NCBI RefSeq assembly: GCF_000426565.1
Contig: NZ_AUFP01000021.1
Location: 1-33,713, forward strand
Direction: 5' to 3'
Origin: Segatella albensis DSM 11370 = JCM 12258
Lineage (GTDB): Bacteria > Bacteroidota > Bacteroidia > Bacteroidales > Bacteroidaceae
Length of the DNA stretch: 33,713 nucleotides
Positions within the stretch are counted from its first letter, which is position 1. Every line of letters starts with the position of its first letter. Under the pieces are notes generated by a model. That model was not told the DNA's origin. It was given only the letters and a program-made list of their open reading frames with translations, and made no database searches. Positions 23,743-32,946 of the stretch are shown here, in pieces. The position numbers and the translations under genes were made by a program.

Positions 23743-24764
23743 AAAATAAAAAACTACTCTTTCAGATTCCATTTCTCTTGATCCTCATCTTTGGATCTAT
23801 ATGGATCATTCGTTCGCAGCAAAACACCGTTTTCCAACAGAATCAAGGATTCGTCTTCGGTACTATATATCATATTACTTATCAGAGTGATGAGGATCTT
23901 CAGACTGGCATAGAAGAGGAATTAAAGAAGGTAGACAACGAGTTTTCGATGTTCAATAAACAAAGTACAGTATCGAAGATCAATCGTGGTGAAAAGCCTG
24001 AACTCTCAGATATGTTCTGTGAACTTTGGGATTTGTCTTCTCGTATCAACAAGGATACCAATGGTGCCTTTGATGTAACCGTAGCTCCTCTTGTCAATGC
24101 ATGGGGATTTGGATTCAAGAATGGTAAGATGCCTGACAAGGCTCAGGTAGACAGTTTGAAGCAATATATCGGCATGGACAAGTTGAAATTGGTAAATGTT
24201 GGAGGGAAACGTTATATTGAGAAAGCCAACAAGAATATCATGGTAGACTTTAGTGCCATCGCTAAAGGATTTGGTAGTGATGTAGTAGCCCGATACCTTG
24301 AATCCAAAGGTATCAAAAACTTCATGATTGAAATTGGCGGTGAAGTTGTCACTAAGGGTATGTCGCCAAAAAGATTACCTTGGAAAATCGGTGTAACCAA
24401 ACCTAGTGATGACAAGGCACAGGCAAACAATGAAATACAGACAATATTGAACGTTACCGATAAGGCAATGGCCACAAGTGGTAACTATCGTAACTTCTAC
24501 TATAAGAATGGCAAGAAGTATGCACATACTATCGACCCGAAGAGTGGATATCCTGTACAACACAGTTTGCTCTCTTCTACGGTACTAGCCAAAACTTGTG
24601 CTGAAGCTGATGCTTATGCAACGTCTTTCATGGTAATGGGTATTGAGAACGCGGAAAAGATCATTGACAGACACAATGATTTCATGGGGTATCTAATCTA
24701 TGATGCCAACGGCAAGAACAAAGTCTGGTACTCAGAAAACTTAAAGAAGAACGTTGAAGAATAA
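23739..24764 (+). CDS. apbE: ApbE-family FAD:protein FMN transferase
   Basis: A 341-residue membrane-anchored enzyme that attaches FMN from FAD to Thr residues of redox proteins such as subunits of Na+-translocating NADH:quinone reductase. One N-terminal membrane helix (about 7-25) places the domain outside the inner membrane. Family motifs: GTIYHITYQ, DNEFSMFNKQSTVSKIN, GAFDVTVAPLVNAWGFG, VDFSAIAKGFGSDVVA, FMIEIGGEV, DKAMATSGNYRNF, YAHTIDPKSGYPV and AEADAYATSFMVMG. No target flavoprotein gene is near. It sits between the DUF6048 gene and a Crp-type regulator in a tight operon. Confidence 0.93.
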   Translation: MKNKKLLFQIPFLLILIFGSIWIIRSQQNTVFQQNQGFVFGTIYHITYQSDEDLQTGIEEELKKVDNEFSMFNKQSTVSKINRGEKPELSDMFCELWDLSSRINKDTNGAFDVTVAPLVNAWGFGFKNGKMPDKAQVDSLKQYIGMDKLKLVNVGGKRYIEKANKNIMVDFSAIAKGFGSDVVARYLESKGIKNFMIEIGGEVVTKGMSPKRLPWKIGVTKPSDDKAQANNEIQTILNVTDKAMATSGNYRNFYYKNGKKYAHTIDPKSGYPVQHSLLSSTVLAKTCAEADAYATSFMVMGIENAEKIIDRHNDFMGYLIYDANGKNKVWYSENLKKNVEE

Positions 24765-24770
24765 ACGGTC

Positions 24771-25466
24771 ATGGAGTTGCAGATATACAACAAATTGCTA
24801 GAACTGCCACTCTTCCAAGGACTCAGCAGAGTTGATATGACGGAAATCTTGGCACGTACTAAATTCGGATTCGAGAAAATAGAAGCCGATAAAGAAGTGG
24901 TATGCGCCGGAGAAGAATGTCATCGACTGTATTTCCTACTGAATGGTACACTAGAAATAGAAAATATATCTGACGACCACAATTACCGTATTATAGAAAG
25001 CACCACAGGACCAGAAGTATTGCAACCCGAACGAATATTCGGACTTAGACAAAGATATACCAAGACTTACCGAACAAGGGAAGACTGTAACTTTGTATGG
25101 TTAATGAAATCGGAGGTCTTGAAATTGATGGCTAATTATGAAATCTTCAGATTGAATCTTCTCAATATCATATCTACTTACGGGCAGCGCTCTGCAGACT
25201 GGGTATGGAAACATTCTCCCCAAGATGTCAAAGGACATATCATTAGATGGATTGCAGGACATGTCTGTGACCCAACAGGAGAGAAAGTCATATACATCAA
25301 GATGCGCCAACTGGCACAAGAAGTAAACGACAGCAGGCTGGACGTGAGCAAAGCACTCAACGAGATGGAAAGTGAAGGTTTGATAAAACTCCTCAGAGGA
25401 AGATTTGTAATCCCAGAGATGAAAATGCTTATCAACGGGAAACATGCAGTTCCTAATAAATCTTGA
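24771..25466 (+). CDS. Crp/Fnr-family transcriptional regulator
   Basis: A 231-residue regulator. The N-terminal cyclic-nucleotide-binding-like fold spans about 10-120 (PLFQGLSRVDMTEIL; EVVCAGEECHRLYFLLNGTLEI) but lacks an obvious cAMP-binding arginine pattern, so the ligand is unknown. A dimer helix (about 125-150) leads to the winged HTH at about 180-215 (MRQLAQEVNDSRLDVSKALNEMESEGLIKLLRGRFVI, in pieces). Last gene of the operon, six bases after apbE. Its 3' end overlaps the convergent DUF721 gene by 14 bases, leaving no room for a terminator. Confidence 0.9.
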   Translation: MELQIYNKLLELPLFQGLSRVDMTEILARTKFGFEKIEADKEVVCAGEECHRLYFLLNGTLEIENISDDHNYRIIESTTGPEVLQPERIFGLRQRYTKTYRTREDCNFVWLMKSEVLKLMANYEIFRLNLLNIISTYGQRSADWVWKHSPQDVKGHIIRWIAGHVCDPTGEKVIYIKMRQLAQEVNDSRLDVSKALNEMESEGLIKLLRGRFVIPEMKMLINGKHAVPNKS

Positions 25467-25743
25467 TATCTGTAATAATCTGTGCCCCTACTGATTGGTT
25501 AAGGGCACGGACAAATGCCGAACGACGAAAACTTAATTCTTCGCGTACAGCAGGACTCAGGATCTTTACAAAGAGTATTTGATTTTTGATAAATTTATTT
25601 CCTGTATAACGTGCATATACCGGACCTACAACCTTTTCCCAGTTGTCAACCAATCTTTTCTGGAGAAGAGGTGTCTCCAAGCCCGACTGTCGAATAGCCT
25701 TCGCAAGGATATCAGCTAAATTTTCTGGATGTCGCTTAAACAT
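25453..25743 (-). CDS. DUF721 / DciA-like protein
   Basis: A 96-residue protein of the DUF721 family, which includes DciA, the replicative-helicase loader or operator in bacteria without DnaC. The N-terminal block (LADILAKAIRQSGLETPLLQKRLVDNWEKVVG, in parts) and the KH-like beta segment (NKFIKNQILFVKILSPAVREELSFRRS) match the family layout. It is the last gene of the recF operon, overlapping recF by eight bases. That link to a replication/repair gene fits a DciA role. Confidence 0.85.
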   Translation of the reverse strand: MFKRHPENLADILAKAIRQSGLETPLLQKRLVDNWEKVVGPVYARYTGNKFIKNQILFVKILSPAVREELSFRRSAFVRALNQSVGAQIITDIKIY

Positions 25744-26827
25744 TTTCTATTGGAACTTGAAATATGGTATATGGAAGATGACTATGCTGTAATATCTGAT
25801 CGAGATGATCACGATTGGTATCAGTAATGAAGATCTGACCAAACCGACTACTACTTACTAGTTTGACAATACGTTCTACTCTACTGGCATCTAACTTATC
25901 AAATATGTCATCGAGCAACAGCAATGGAGTGCTCTGACTTGATGTACGACGAAGAAAATCAAACTGGGCTAACTTCAAAGCCAACACAAAGGTCTTATTC
26001 TGTCCCTGACTACCTTCACGCTTCATTTGATAACCATCCAGCAACATCTCCAGGTCATCACGATGAACACCATGGAGAGAATAGCCAACGGCACGATCCT
26101 TGAAACGATCACGACGGATAACATCCAATAGGTCACCACGCTGTCCATGAGAGATATACTTCAGCGATACTTGTTCTGACTTACCAGAGATTTGGTCATA
26201 GATATCTTGGAATACAGGTACCAATTCTTCAACAAATGCACTACGTTTCTGATAGATCAAGGTTCCATGTCGAGCCATTTCTTCTTCCCAAATATCAAGT
26301 AAGGAGGCATCAGGTTCTTCATCCATCTTCAAAAGTGCATTACGCTGCTGCAATGCCTTGTTATAGCCTGTCAAAGCTTCTATATAACCATGGTCATACT
26401 GAGAGATGACAACATCCATCAACTTACGACGATCTTCACTACCTCCTTCTATCAGTGTGGTATCTGATGGTGAAACAAAGACCAAAGGAATCAAGCCGAT
26501 ATGCTGAGACAAGCGCTTATATTCTTTCTTATCACGCTTAAAATGCTTCTTGGTACCACGCTTCATTCCACAATAGATATTCAGTTCCTCACCATTCTCA
26601 TTCTCGTAAGTACCATCAATTACAAAGAAATCCTGATCATGGGTGATGACCTGTGAATCTATAGGATTGAATGCACTACGGCAAAAAGACAAATAATAGA
26701 CAGCATCGAGTAGATTGGTCTTACCTACTCCATTCTGTCCGATAAAGCAGTTGATCTTCGGTGACAACTCTAAATCGGCAGTACGAATATTTTTATAATT
26801 GATTATCGAAAGTTTCTTTAATATCAT
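25736..26827 (-). CDS. recF: RecF recombination mediator
   Basis: A 363-residue SMC-like ATPase that loads RecA at single-strand gaps together with RecO and RecR. Walker A GQNGVGKTN sits at about 30-38, preceded by the hallmark KLSIINYKNIR start. The signature motif is REGSQGQNKTFVLALKLAQ and Walker B is LLLLDDIFDKLDASR, followed by the D-loop and FITDTNRDHL. Length is normal. The start overlaps the upstream cyclo-ligase stop as ATGA. RecF is often next to dnaA/dnaN; here it is instead in a mixed operon. Confidence 0.96.
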   Translation of the reverse strand: MILKKLSIINYKNIRTADLELSPKINCFIGQNGVGKTNLLDAVYYLSFCRSAFNPIDSQVITHDQDFFVIDGTYENENGEELNIYCGMKRGTKKHFKRDKKEYKRLSQHIGLIPLVFVSPSDTTLIEGGSEDRRKLMDVVISQYDHGYIEALTGYNKALQQRNALLKMDEEPDASLLDIWEEEMARHGTLIYQKRSAFVEELVPVFQDIYDQISGKSEQVSLKYISHGQRGDLLDVIRRDRFKDRAVGYSLHGVHRDDLEMLLDGYQMKREGSQGQNKTFVLALKLAQFDFLRRTSSQSTPLLLLDDIFDKLDASRVERIVKLVSSSRFGQIFITDTNRDHLDQILQHSHLPYTIFQVPIENV

Positions 26828-27363
26828 CCTATGAGTATTTCATTCATGCTCAAATCATTCTCGTCCACAGGAACAGAATCGACCAATTGGAAATCAAAGG
26901 CGACTCCTATCTTATAAGCCTGAGGTATCTTGCGAAGAAATCGATCGTAATAGCCACGTCCACGCCCTATACGGTGTCCTTTTCTATCAAAGGCTACTCC
27001 CGGTACTATGACTAAATCAATGTCCTCGAGTGCGGTATAGGGATTTCCCTGAGGTTCTTCTATCTGATATTTGCCCTGACGGAGCAAACATTCCCGACCG
27101 GTATATTCTCTAACCTCAAGATTTGTATCATCAACAACGACAGGCAGTAAGATGCGATGCCCCTCAGCAAGCAGTCGGTCCACCAATTGATGCGTATCCA
27201 CTTCATCTTCCATCGAGAGATAAGCGAGGATAGTATGCGACAAAGTTACTTTCGGATGTGAGAGTAACTTGTCAACTATCGGACGTGAACATTGGCGAAG
27301 TTGGTCGGATGTAAACTCCGCCTTGAGTCCACGAATAGTTTTACGCAATGATTTCTTATCCAT
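26824..27363 (-). CDS. 5-formyltetrahydrofolate cyclo-ligase
   Basis: A 179-residue enzyme that converts 5-formyl-THF to 5,10-methenyl-THF using ATP, recycling a folate storage form. The family hallmark GRGRGYYDRFL lies at 133-143, preceded by DLVIVPGVAFDRKGHRIG. The N-terminal basic helix (MDKKSLRKTIRGLK) and the LAYLSMEDEVDT strand are in the expected places. Full length. It lies 19 bases after the S41 protease stop and overlaps recF by four bases. Confidence 0.93.
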   Translation of the reverse strand: MDKKSLRKTIRGLKAEFTSDQLRQCSRPIVDKLLSHPKVTLSHTILAYLSMEDEVDTHQLVDRLLAEGHRILLPVVVDDTNLEVREYTGRECLLRQGKYQIEEPQGNPYTALEDIDLVIVPGVAFDRKGHRIGRGRGYYDRFLRKIPQAYKIGVAFDFQLVDSVPVDENDLSMNEILIG

Positions 27364-27382
27364 CTACTACCCTTCTAAGCTC

Positions 27383-29053
27383 CTATTTCATCTTCTTCTG
27401 AGACTTTGCTGTAGACTTAGTCTCTGTAGGCGTTGTCAACTTAGGGAATGAGGAATCCGTTGCAAAGACCTGTTGAGCCTTTCTGATAACAGGGTCATCC
27501 AAGTTGAGATACTGATTCCACGCATTCTCATCGAGCATATTGTAGATAATACGACTATTGATATAACGGTCGAGAAGATGATAACTCTTCTGAATCAACA
27601 AGTTGCGTCGCTTGAGTCCACGCTGTTCCGCATAAGAAGCGAATTGATCTACCAATCCCTGTTTCTCCAGATAATCGCTCAATTCCATCATCTCACTAAA
27701 GTTATTCAACTTAGGGCGATTATTATCTGTATAAGTAAATGCATATTGCAGTATCAAACCACTCATCGCAGCCTGTTTGTAGTAAGACGTAACATCACTG
27801 GTATCCTCCGGTACGAAGATATCTGGTGTGATACCACCACCGCCATATACCACACGACCAATACTTGTATGATAAGCAGGACCTCTATGCTTGATACTGT
27901 CTTGAGAGAAGAACTCACCATGCTGATAACGGTTCAACAAGTCTTGAGCATAATCCTGTTCGTCTCCTGGTTCATATGGCTTCTGGATACAACGTCCTGA
28001 AGGTGTGTAATAACGCGCTACAGTAAGTCGGATCAAAGAACCGTCAGGGAATTGAATCTGCTGCTGTACCAATCCTTTACCAAACGAACGACGACCGATA
28101 ATCGTTGCACGGTCATTATCTTGCATCGCACCGGCAAAGATTTCGGCAGCCGAAGCAGAACCCTCATTGATGAGCACCACCAACGGGAGTTTCTGATAAC
28201 TGCCGTTACCATCGCTCTGATAATCCTTGCGAGGACTCTTGCGTCCCTGAGTATAAACAATAAGCTTATTCTTTGGCAAGAACTCATTTGCTATTTGCAC
28301 AGCACTCTGAAGATATCCACCCGTATTATCGCGAAGATCTATGATAAGATTCTTGAAGCCACTCTCCGATAACTTAGCCAATGCGACCAAAAGTTCAGGA
28401 TAAGTGGTCTCACCAAAATTCTTGATACGGATATATCCAGTATTATCATCAAGCATATAGGTTGAAGAAATACTCTTTTGAGGTATTTCCCCACGTGTCA
28501 CCTCAAAAGTCTTGATTCCTTTCGAGCCATAACGAACCACTCCAATCTTTACCTTCGTATCCTTTGGACCTTTCAGACGCTTCATCGCCTCCGAATTCGT
28601 AACCACCTTACCAACGAAAGGTTTCCCGTCTATTGCAACGATCTTATCACCAGCAAGAATGCCAGCCCTTTCAGAAGGACCATTATCTATAACATTCTGC
28701 ACATGAATCGTATCCTCACGAATCGTAAATTCGATTCCGACACCCGAGAAAGAACCCTTTAGGTCATCCTCTGCGGCCTGTACATCCTTAGCAGGAATAT
28801 AGGTAGAATGTGGATCCAAATCAGATAAGATCTGCGGAATAGCCAAATCTACCAAAGAGTCTACATTCACTTCATCAACATACTGATCATCGATGATATG
28901 CAAAAGATTATTCAAGCGATTAGAGCCCGAATTGATTATACTCAGTCGATTTCCTGAGAAATGACTTGTGAAGAAAGAACCAATGATGATACCGGCAATG
29001 ACACAGATTGCCATAATCATCGGTGTCCATCTATTTGTCTTGATCTTCTCCAT
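27383..29053 (-). CDS. S41 C-terminal processing protease (PDZ-containing)
   Basis: A 556-residue envelope protease of the CtpA type, which trims or degrades periplasmic proteins from their C-termini. A signal anchor (about 10-30, MIMAICVIAGIIIGSFF) is followed by an N-terminal helical region, a PDZ domain (about 95-175, with SFSGVGIEF and AGDKIVAIDGKPF) and the S41 domain. Catalytic Ser301 (in EGSASAAE), Lys326 and Gln330 (in SFGKGLVQ) keep the spacing of known CtpB-type enzymes. A basic, Thr/Lys-rich tail ends the protein. Its start overlaps the deaminase gene by 23 bases. Confidence 0.94.
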   Translation of the reverse strand: MEKIKTNRWTPMIMAICVIAGIIIGSFFTSHFSGNRLSIINSGSNRLNNLLHIIDDQYVDEVNVDSLVDLAIPQILSDLDPHSTYIPAKDVQAAEDDLKGSFSGVGIEFTIREDTIHVQNVIDNGPSERAGILAGDKIVAIDGKPFVGKVVTNSEAMKRLKGPKDTKVKIGVVRYGSKGIKTFEVTRGEIPQKSISSTYMLDDNTGYIRIKNFGETTYPELLVALAKLSESGFKNLIIDLRDNTGGYLQSAVQIANEFLPKNKLIVYTQGRKSPRKDYQSDGNGSYQKLPLVVLINEGSASAAEIFAGAMQDNDRATIIGRRSFGKGLVQQQIQFPDGSLIRLTVARYYTPSGRCIQKPYEPGDEQDYAQDLLNRYQHGEFFSQDSIKHRGPAYHTSIGRVVYGGGGITPDIFVPEDTSDVTSYYKQAAMSGLILQYAFTYTDNNRPKLNNFSEMMELSDYLEKQGLVDQFASYAEQRGLKRRNLLIQKSYHLLDRYINSRIIYNMLDENAWNQYLNLDDPVIRKAQQVFATDSSFPKLTTPTETKSTAKSQKKMK

Positions 29054-29471
29054 TTTTTATTTCCTTATATACGACTTCTATTCCGGCACGCTTCAACAAG
29101 TCAATACCATCGGTCAGTCTATATTTTTCACCATAAACAACACGGCGTATACCCGCTTGGATAATCAGTTTGGCACATTCGATACAAGGCGACGCCGTAA
29201 CATACAACGTACTGCCATCCGAGTTGTTGCCACTACGAGCCAACTTGGTAATTGCATTAGCTTCTGCATGCAAGACATACGGTTTGGTAATTCCATTGGC
29301 ATCTTCGCACACATTCTCAAAACCACTCGGAGTACCGTTATATCCATCCGAGATGATCATCTTGTTCTTCACTACAAGAGCACCTACCTGGCGACGCTTA
29401 CAATAACTGTTCTCTGCCCAGATACGTGCCATACGAAGATAGCGCTCGTCTAATTTGTCCTGTTTATCCAT
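29031..29471 (-). CDS. dCMP deaminase (cytidine/deoxycytidylate deaminase family)
   Basis: A 146-residue zinc deaminase giving dUMP for dTMP synthesis, or a ComEB-like relative. The zinc site is HAE at 68-70 (VLHAEANAI) with PCIEC at 95-99. The substrate-side segments YCKRRQVGALVVK, SDGYNGTPSGFEN and GIRRVVYGEKYR match the deoxycytidylate branch. Three bases separate it from the M3 peptidase gene upstream and it overlaps the protease gene downstream, so it is firmly inside the operon. Confidence 0.92.
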   Translation of the reverse strand: MDKQDKLDERYLRMARIWAENSYCKRRQVGALVVKNKMIISDGYNGTPSGFENVCEDANGITKPYVLHAEANAITKLARSGNNSDGSTLYVTASPCIECAKLIIQAGIRRVVYGEKYRLTDGIDLLKRAGIEVVYKEIKNGEDQDK

Positions 29472-29474
29472 GAT

Positions 29475-31544
29475 TTATTTTTTTATGCCATCACGCTCCA
29501 GTAAAGCATCAATCGTCGGTTCGCCTCCACGGAATCTCTTATACAGAACCATAGGATGCTCTGTGCCGCCCTTGCTTAACACTTCACGACGCCAGCGTGT
29601 TGCTGTAGTCTTATCAAATATACCAGACTTCTTGAATACGCTAAACGCATCTGCATCAAGCACTTCGGCCCATTTATAACTATAATATCCAGCAGAATAG
29701 CCTCCCGCCATGATATGAGAGAACTGCACGGTCATACAGGTATCCGGCAACTGTGGGGTAACCATAGCATCTGCCCATGCTTTTTTCTCAAACGAAATGA
29801 TATCATCAGTAAACTCTTCCTTCTTGGTATAGTAAGCCATATCAAGCAAACCGAAACTTACCTGTCGCAGACAACCATACGCCGCCATATAGTTACGAGA
29901 CTGATGGATGCGGGTAATCAACTCATCCGGCAATGGTTCGCCCGTCTGATAATGGAAGGCAAATGTACGTAGGAACTCCTTCTCCGTGGCATAATTCTCC
30001 ATAAATTGCGATGGAAGTTCTACGAAATCCCACCATACGTTAGTGCCGGAAAGTGTTGCGTATTTCGTATTCGCAAACATACCATGAAGCGAATGACCAA
30101 ACTCATGAAGGAAAGTCTCCACCTCACCTAAAGTCAAGAGAGCTGGTTTCTCAGCTGTCGGCTTGGTAAAGTTCATCACTACACTAACATGAGGACGTGA
30201 GTTCACACCTTTATCATCAATCCATTGCCCTTTGAATTCCGTCATCCAAGCACCTCCCTGCTTACCTTTTCGCGGATGGAAGTCCGCATAGAATACTGCT
30301 AGGAAAGAGCCATCCTCGTCAAAAACCTCGAAAGCCTTGACATCAGGATGATATACAGGAATCTCCTTATTTTCTTTGAAAGTGATACCATAAAGACGAT
30401 GAGCCAGTCCAAATACACCTTCGATAACTTTATCCAACTGAAAATATGGACGAAGCATTTCTGCATCGAAGTTATATTTTTCCATTTGGAGTTTATGCGA
30501 ATAGAAACCAAAGTCCCAAGGTTCGACAACGAAATCCTCCCCTTCCATTTTACGAGCCATCGCCTCAATCTCCTCAACTTCCTTGATGGCCGTAGGCTTA
30601 TAGGCAGCAATCAAATCGTCCAACAACTTATAGACATTCTCCACATTCGATGCCATTCGATGCTTAAGGACATAGTCTGCATAAGTATCATATCCTAAGA
30701 GTTGAGCAAGTTGTCGGCGGAGATTAATCAGTCGTTTACAAATCTCGAGGTTATTCTCTGAGTTATCATGAATACATTCCGTATTACGGGCCATATACAT
30801 TTTTTTGCGCAACTCACGCTGAGTAGAATAGGTCATGAAAGGAGAATAACTTGGATAATCGAGTGTAAAGATCCATCCCTCCACTCCTTTTTCCTTGGCC
30901 GTCTGACGAGCAGCATCACGCGCCGTATCAGGCAGTCCGTCGAGCTGAGCCTCATCCGTGATATGCAGTTCAAAAGCCTTAGTTTCCTTCAAGAGATTCT
31001 GCGAAAACTGAAGAGCAAGCATCGAAGACTCTTCGGTAATCTTCCGAAGTTTCTTTTTTCCCTCTTCATCCAACAAAGCACCAGAACGAACAAAACCATC
31101 ATAACTCTTATCGAGAAGCATTTTTTCTTCAGCATTCAATTCACGATTTGGATGGTCATGAACATATTTCACCCTTTCGAACAATTTCACGTTCAGGCAA
31201 ACATCATTAGCATGCTTGGTAAGGATTGGACTCATTTTCTGAGCAAGCGCCTCCATATCGTCATTCGTTTCTGCCGACATCAGGCAACTGAACACATTAG
31301 AGACCCGATCAAGCAAATCATAATAATGCTCCCCCATAGAGTGATCATTGAAAGCAATGGTATTTTCAAAAGTAGGAGTATCCGGATTGTTTATAATTTT
31401 ATCAATTTCCTCATTATCGCGACGAATGCCTTCCATAAAGGCAGGCTCATAGTCTTCCAGACGAATACGGTCAAAAGGCACCGTATCGTGCGGAGTATTA
31501 TACGCAACGAAAAAAGGATTCTCTCTATTCAAATTCTCAGACAT
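29475..31544 (-). CDS. M3-family metallopeptidase (dipeptidyl carboxypeptidase/oligopeptidase type)
   Basis: A 689-residue zinc peptidase that clears short peptides. The HEFGH zinc motif lies at 480-484 (FLHEFGHSLHGMF), with the third ligand Glu expected in WWDFVELPSQFMENYA. The long helical N-terminal half (PAFMEGIRRDNEEI; LRKITEESSMLALQFSQNLL) and the C-terminal GGYSAGYYSYKWAEVLDADAF segment, read in parts, are typical of the Dcp/OpdA family. No signal peptide is seen, so it is cytoplasmic. First gene of the six-gene operon. Confidence 0.94.
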   Translation of the reverse strand: MSENLNRENPFFVAYNTPHDTVPFDRIRLEDYEPAFMEGIRRDNEEIDKIINNPDTPTFENTIAFNDHSMGEHYYDLLDRVSNVFSCLMSAETNDDMEALAQKMSPILTKHANDVCLNVKLFERVKYVHDHPNRELNAEEKMLLDKSYDGFVRSGALLDEEGKKKLRKITEESSMLALQFSQNLLKETKAFELHITDEAQLDGLPDTARDAARQTAKEKGVEGWIFTLDYPSYSPFMTYSTQRELRKKMYMARNTECIHDNSENNLEICKRLINLRRQLAQLLGYDTYADYVLKHRMASNVENVYKLLDDLIAAYKPTAIKEVEEIEAMARKMEGEDFVVEPWDFGFYSHKLQMEKYNFDAEMLRPYFQLDKVIEGVFGLAHRLYGITFKENKEIPVYHPDVKAFEVFDEDGSFLAVFYADFHPRKGKQGGAWMTEFKGQWIDDKGVNSRPHVSVVMNFTKPTAEKPALLTLGEVETFLHEFGHSLHGMFANTKYATLSGTNVWWDFVELPSQFMENYATEKEFLRTFAFHYQTGEPLPDELITRIHQSRNYMAAYGCLRQVSFGLLDMAYYTKKEEFTDDIISFEKKAWADAMVTPQLPDTCMTVQFSHIMAGGYSAGYYSYKWAEVLDADAFSVFKKSGIFDKTTATRWRREVLSKGGTEHPMVLYKRFRGGEPTIDALLERDGIKK

Positions 31545-31564
31545 ACTAAATTATATTTTAAATG

Positions 31565-31572
31565 CAAAGATA
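31565..31572 (-). promoter_or_regulatory. Candidate -7 element of the M3 peptidase-recF operon
   Basis: The minus strand reads TATCTTTG, a match to TAnnTTTG, about 20 bases before the start codon at 31544. There is no TTTG at the standard distance. The gene upstream is divergent, so a promoter must lie here. Confidence 0.5.
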
Positions 31573-31672
31573 GTAAAAAAGAATATAAGGCGTGTAACAT
31601 CAGCAGAATTTTAACGTTTTTAATTGTAGGAGTTGAGTAAATGAGAAAGATTTGCAAAAAGGTGGCTAAAAA

Positions 31673-31704
31673 TTTCGCCATATAGGAGATTTTGTGTAAA
31701 TTTG
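31673..31704 (+). promoter_or_regulatory. Promoter of the TPR-ribH unit
   Basis: TTTC (31673-31676), 20 bases, then TAAATTTG (31697-31704): the -7 element matches fully and the -33 element differs at one base. The leader to the ATG at 31746 is about 35 bases and AT-rich. Confidence 0.6.
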
Positions 31705-31745
31705 CGACGTATTATGTGAAAATAAAAATAAAAAAATCAATAAAA

Positions 31746-32441
31746 ATGGCAAACAACAATCTAATGGGAGCTGAAGAGTCTCTCAACATCCATGAGGCAT
31801 TCGTGGTAAAATACCAGAAGCCTATCATCATTGCAGTATTGGCTATCATCATTGTTATCGCTGGTATTTTCGCTTACAAGAACTACATTTCTGCCCCTCG
31901 TGAGGAGAAAGCATCTACAGCTTTGGCTAAAGGTCAGGAATATTTCGACAATGAAATGTTCGACAAAGCTCTGAATGGTGACGGTGCTGGTTATGTAGGT
32001 TTCACCAAAATTGCTGATGACTATTCTGGTACCGATGCTGCTAATCTTGCTAACCTCTATGCAGGTTTAAGCTATGCTAATCTTGGCAAATGGAACGAAG
32101 CAGTGAAGTATCTCGACGAATATGATGCAGAAGGCGACCAAATGGTTTCTCCTGCTGCAGAGATGGCTCTCGGTCATGCTTATGCTCATGTTAACCAGAT
32201 CGACAAAGCTATTGACGCATTCAACAAGGCTGCTGACATGGCAGACTCTAAGGCTGCTGACAATACAAACGTAAGCATTGCTCCAATCTCTCGTCTTGAG
32301 GCAGGCATGCTTCTTGAAAGTCAGAATAAGAAAGACGAAGCTTTGAAGATTTATCAGGATATCAAAGCAAAATACGTAACTGCTGCTCTCGTACAAAGCG
32401 GTGAAATCGACAAGTATATCGAGAGAGCAAGTACTAAGTAA
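31746..32441 (+). CDS. Membrane-anchored tetratricopeptide-repeat protein
   Basis: A 231-residue protein with a short cytoplasmic start, one membrane helix (about 27-49, IIIAVLAIIIVIAGIFAY) and a periplasmic TPR region (about 55-225: ANLYAGLSYANLGKWNEAVKYL; EMALGHAYAHVNQIDKAIDAF; LEAGMLLESQNKKDEALKIY, each cut to its repeat). The layout resembles YfgM/AncA-like envelope proteins. The start at 31746 is preferred over an in-frame ATG 54 bases upstream: that ATG lies at the predicted transcription start region and would add a charged, non-conserved segment. Coupled to ribH, eight bases downstream. Confidence 0.85.
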   Translation: MANNNLMGAEESLNIHEAFVVKYQKPIIIAVLAIIIVIAGIFAYKNYISAPREEKASTALAKGQEYFDNEMFDKALNGDGAGYVGFTKIADDYSGTDAANLANLYAGLSYANLGKWNEAVKYLDEYDAEGDQMVSPAAEMALGHAYAHVNQIDKAIDAFNKAADMADSKAADNTNVSIAPISRLEAGMLLESQNKKDEALKIYQDIKAKYVTAALVQSGEIDKYIERASTK

Positions 32442-32449
32442 TTTAGACT

Positions 32450-32926
32450 ATGGCAACTGCATTACATAATTTATCAGACTACGATTTTGATCAGGTACCG
32501 GACGCCAGTAACATGTGTTTTGGTATCGTAGTAGCAGAATGGAATCCGGAAATTACGGGTGCTCTGCTTGATGGTGCTGTAAAGACACTGAAAAAGCATG
32601 GTGCTCTGCCAGAGAACATTCACGTAAAGACTGTTCCCGGTAGTTTTGAACTGATTTACGGTGCACAACAAATGTGTAAGAACGATGGTTTCGATGCTGT
32701 TATCGTTCTGGGGAGTGTAATTCGAGGTGAAACTCCTCACTTTGATTACATCTGCGAGGGCGTCACTTTCGGTATCGCAAAACTGAATGCTTCACAAAAC
32801 ATTCCTGTTGTTTATGGATTACTTACCACAAACGACCTTCAGCAAGCTAAAGATCGCTCTGGTGGAAAGCTAGGCAACAAGGGAGACGAATGTGCTGTCG
32901 TTGCTATCAAGATGGCTAAATTCTAA
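32450..32926 (+). CDS. ribH: 6,7-dimethyl-8-ribityllumazine synthase
   Basis: A 158-residue enzyme for the penultimate step of riboflavin synthesis, joining the pyrimidine and 3,4-dihydroxy-2-butanone 4-phosphate. Motifs in order: [43 protein letters not shown] (with the catalytic His after TP) and [14 protein letters not shown] [12 protein letters not shown]. Length is normal for the icosahedral or pentameric forms. It sits between the TPR gene and a small conserved gene, not with the other rib genes. Confidence 0.96.
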   Translation: MATALHNLSDYDFDQVPDASNMCFGIVVAEWNPEITGALLDGAVKTLKKHGALPENIHVKTVPGSFELIYGAQQMCKNDGFDAVIVLGSVIRGETPHFDYICEGVTFGIAKLNASQNIPVVYGLLTTNDLQQAKDRSGGKLGNKGDECAVVAIKMAKF

Positions 32927-32946
32927 TCATAATATTTACTGGTGAG

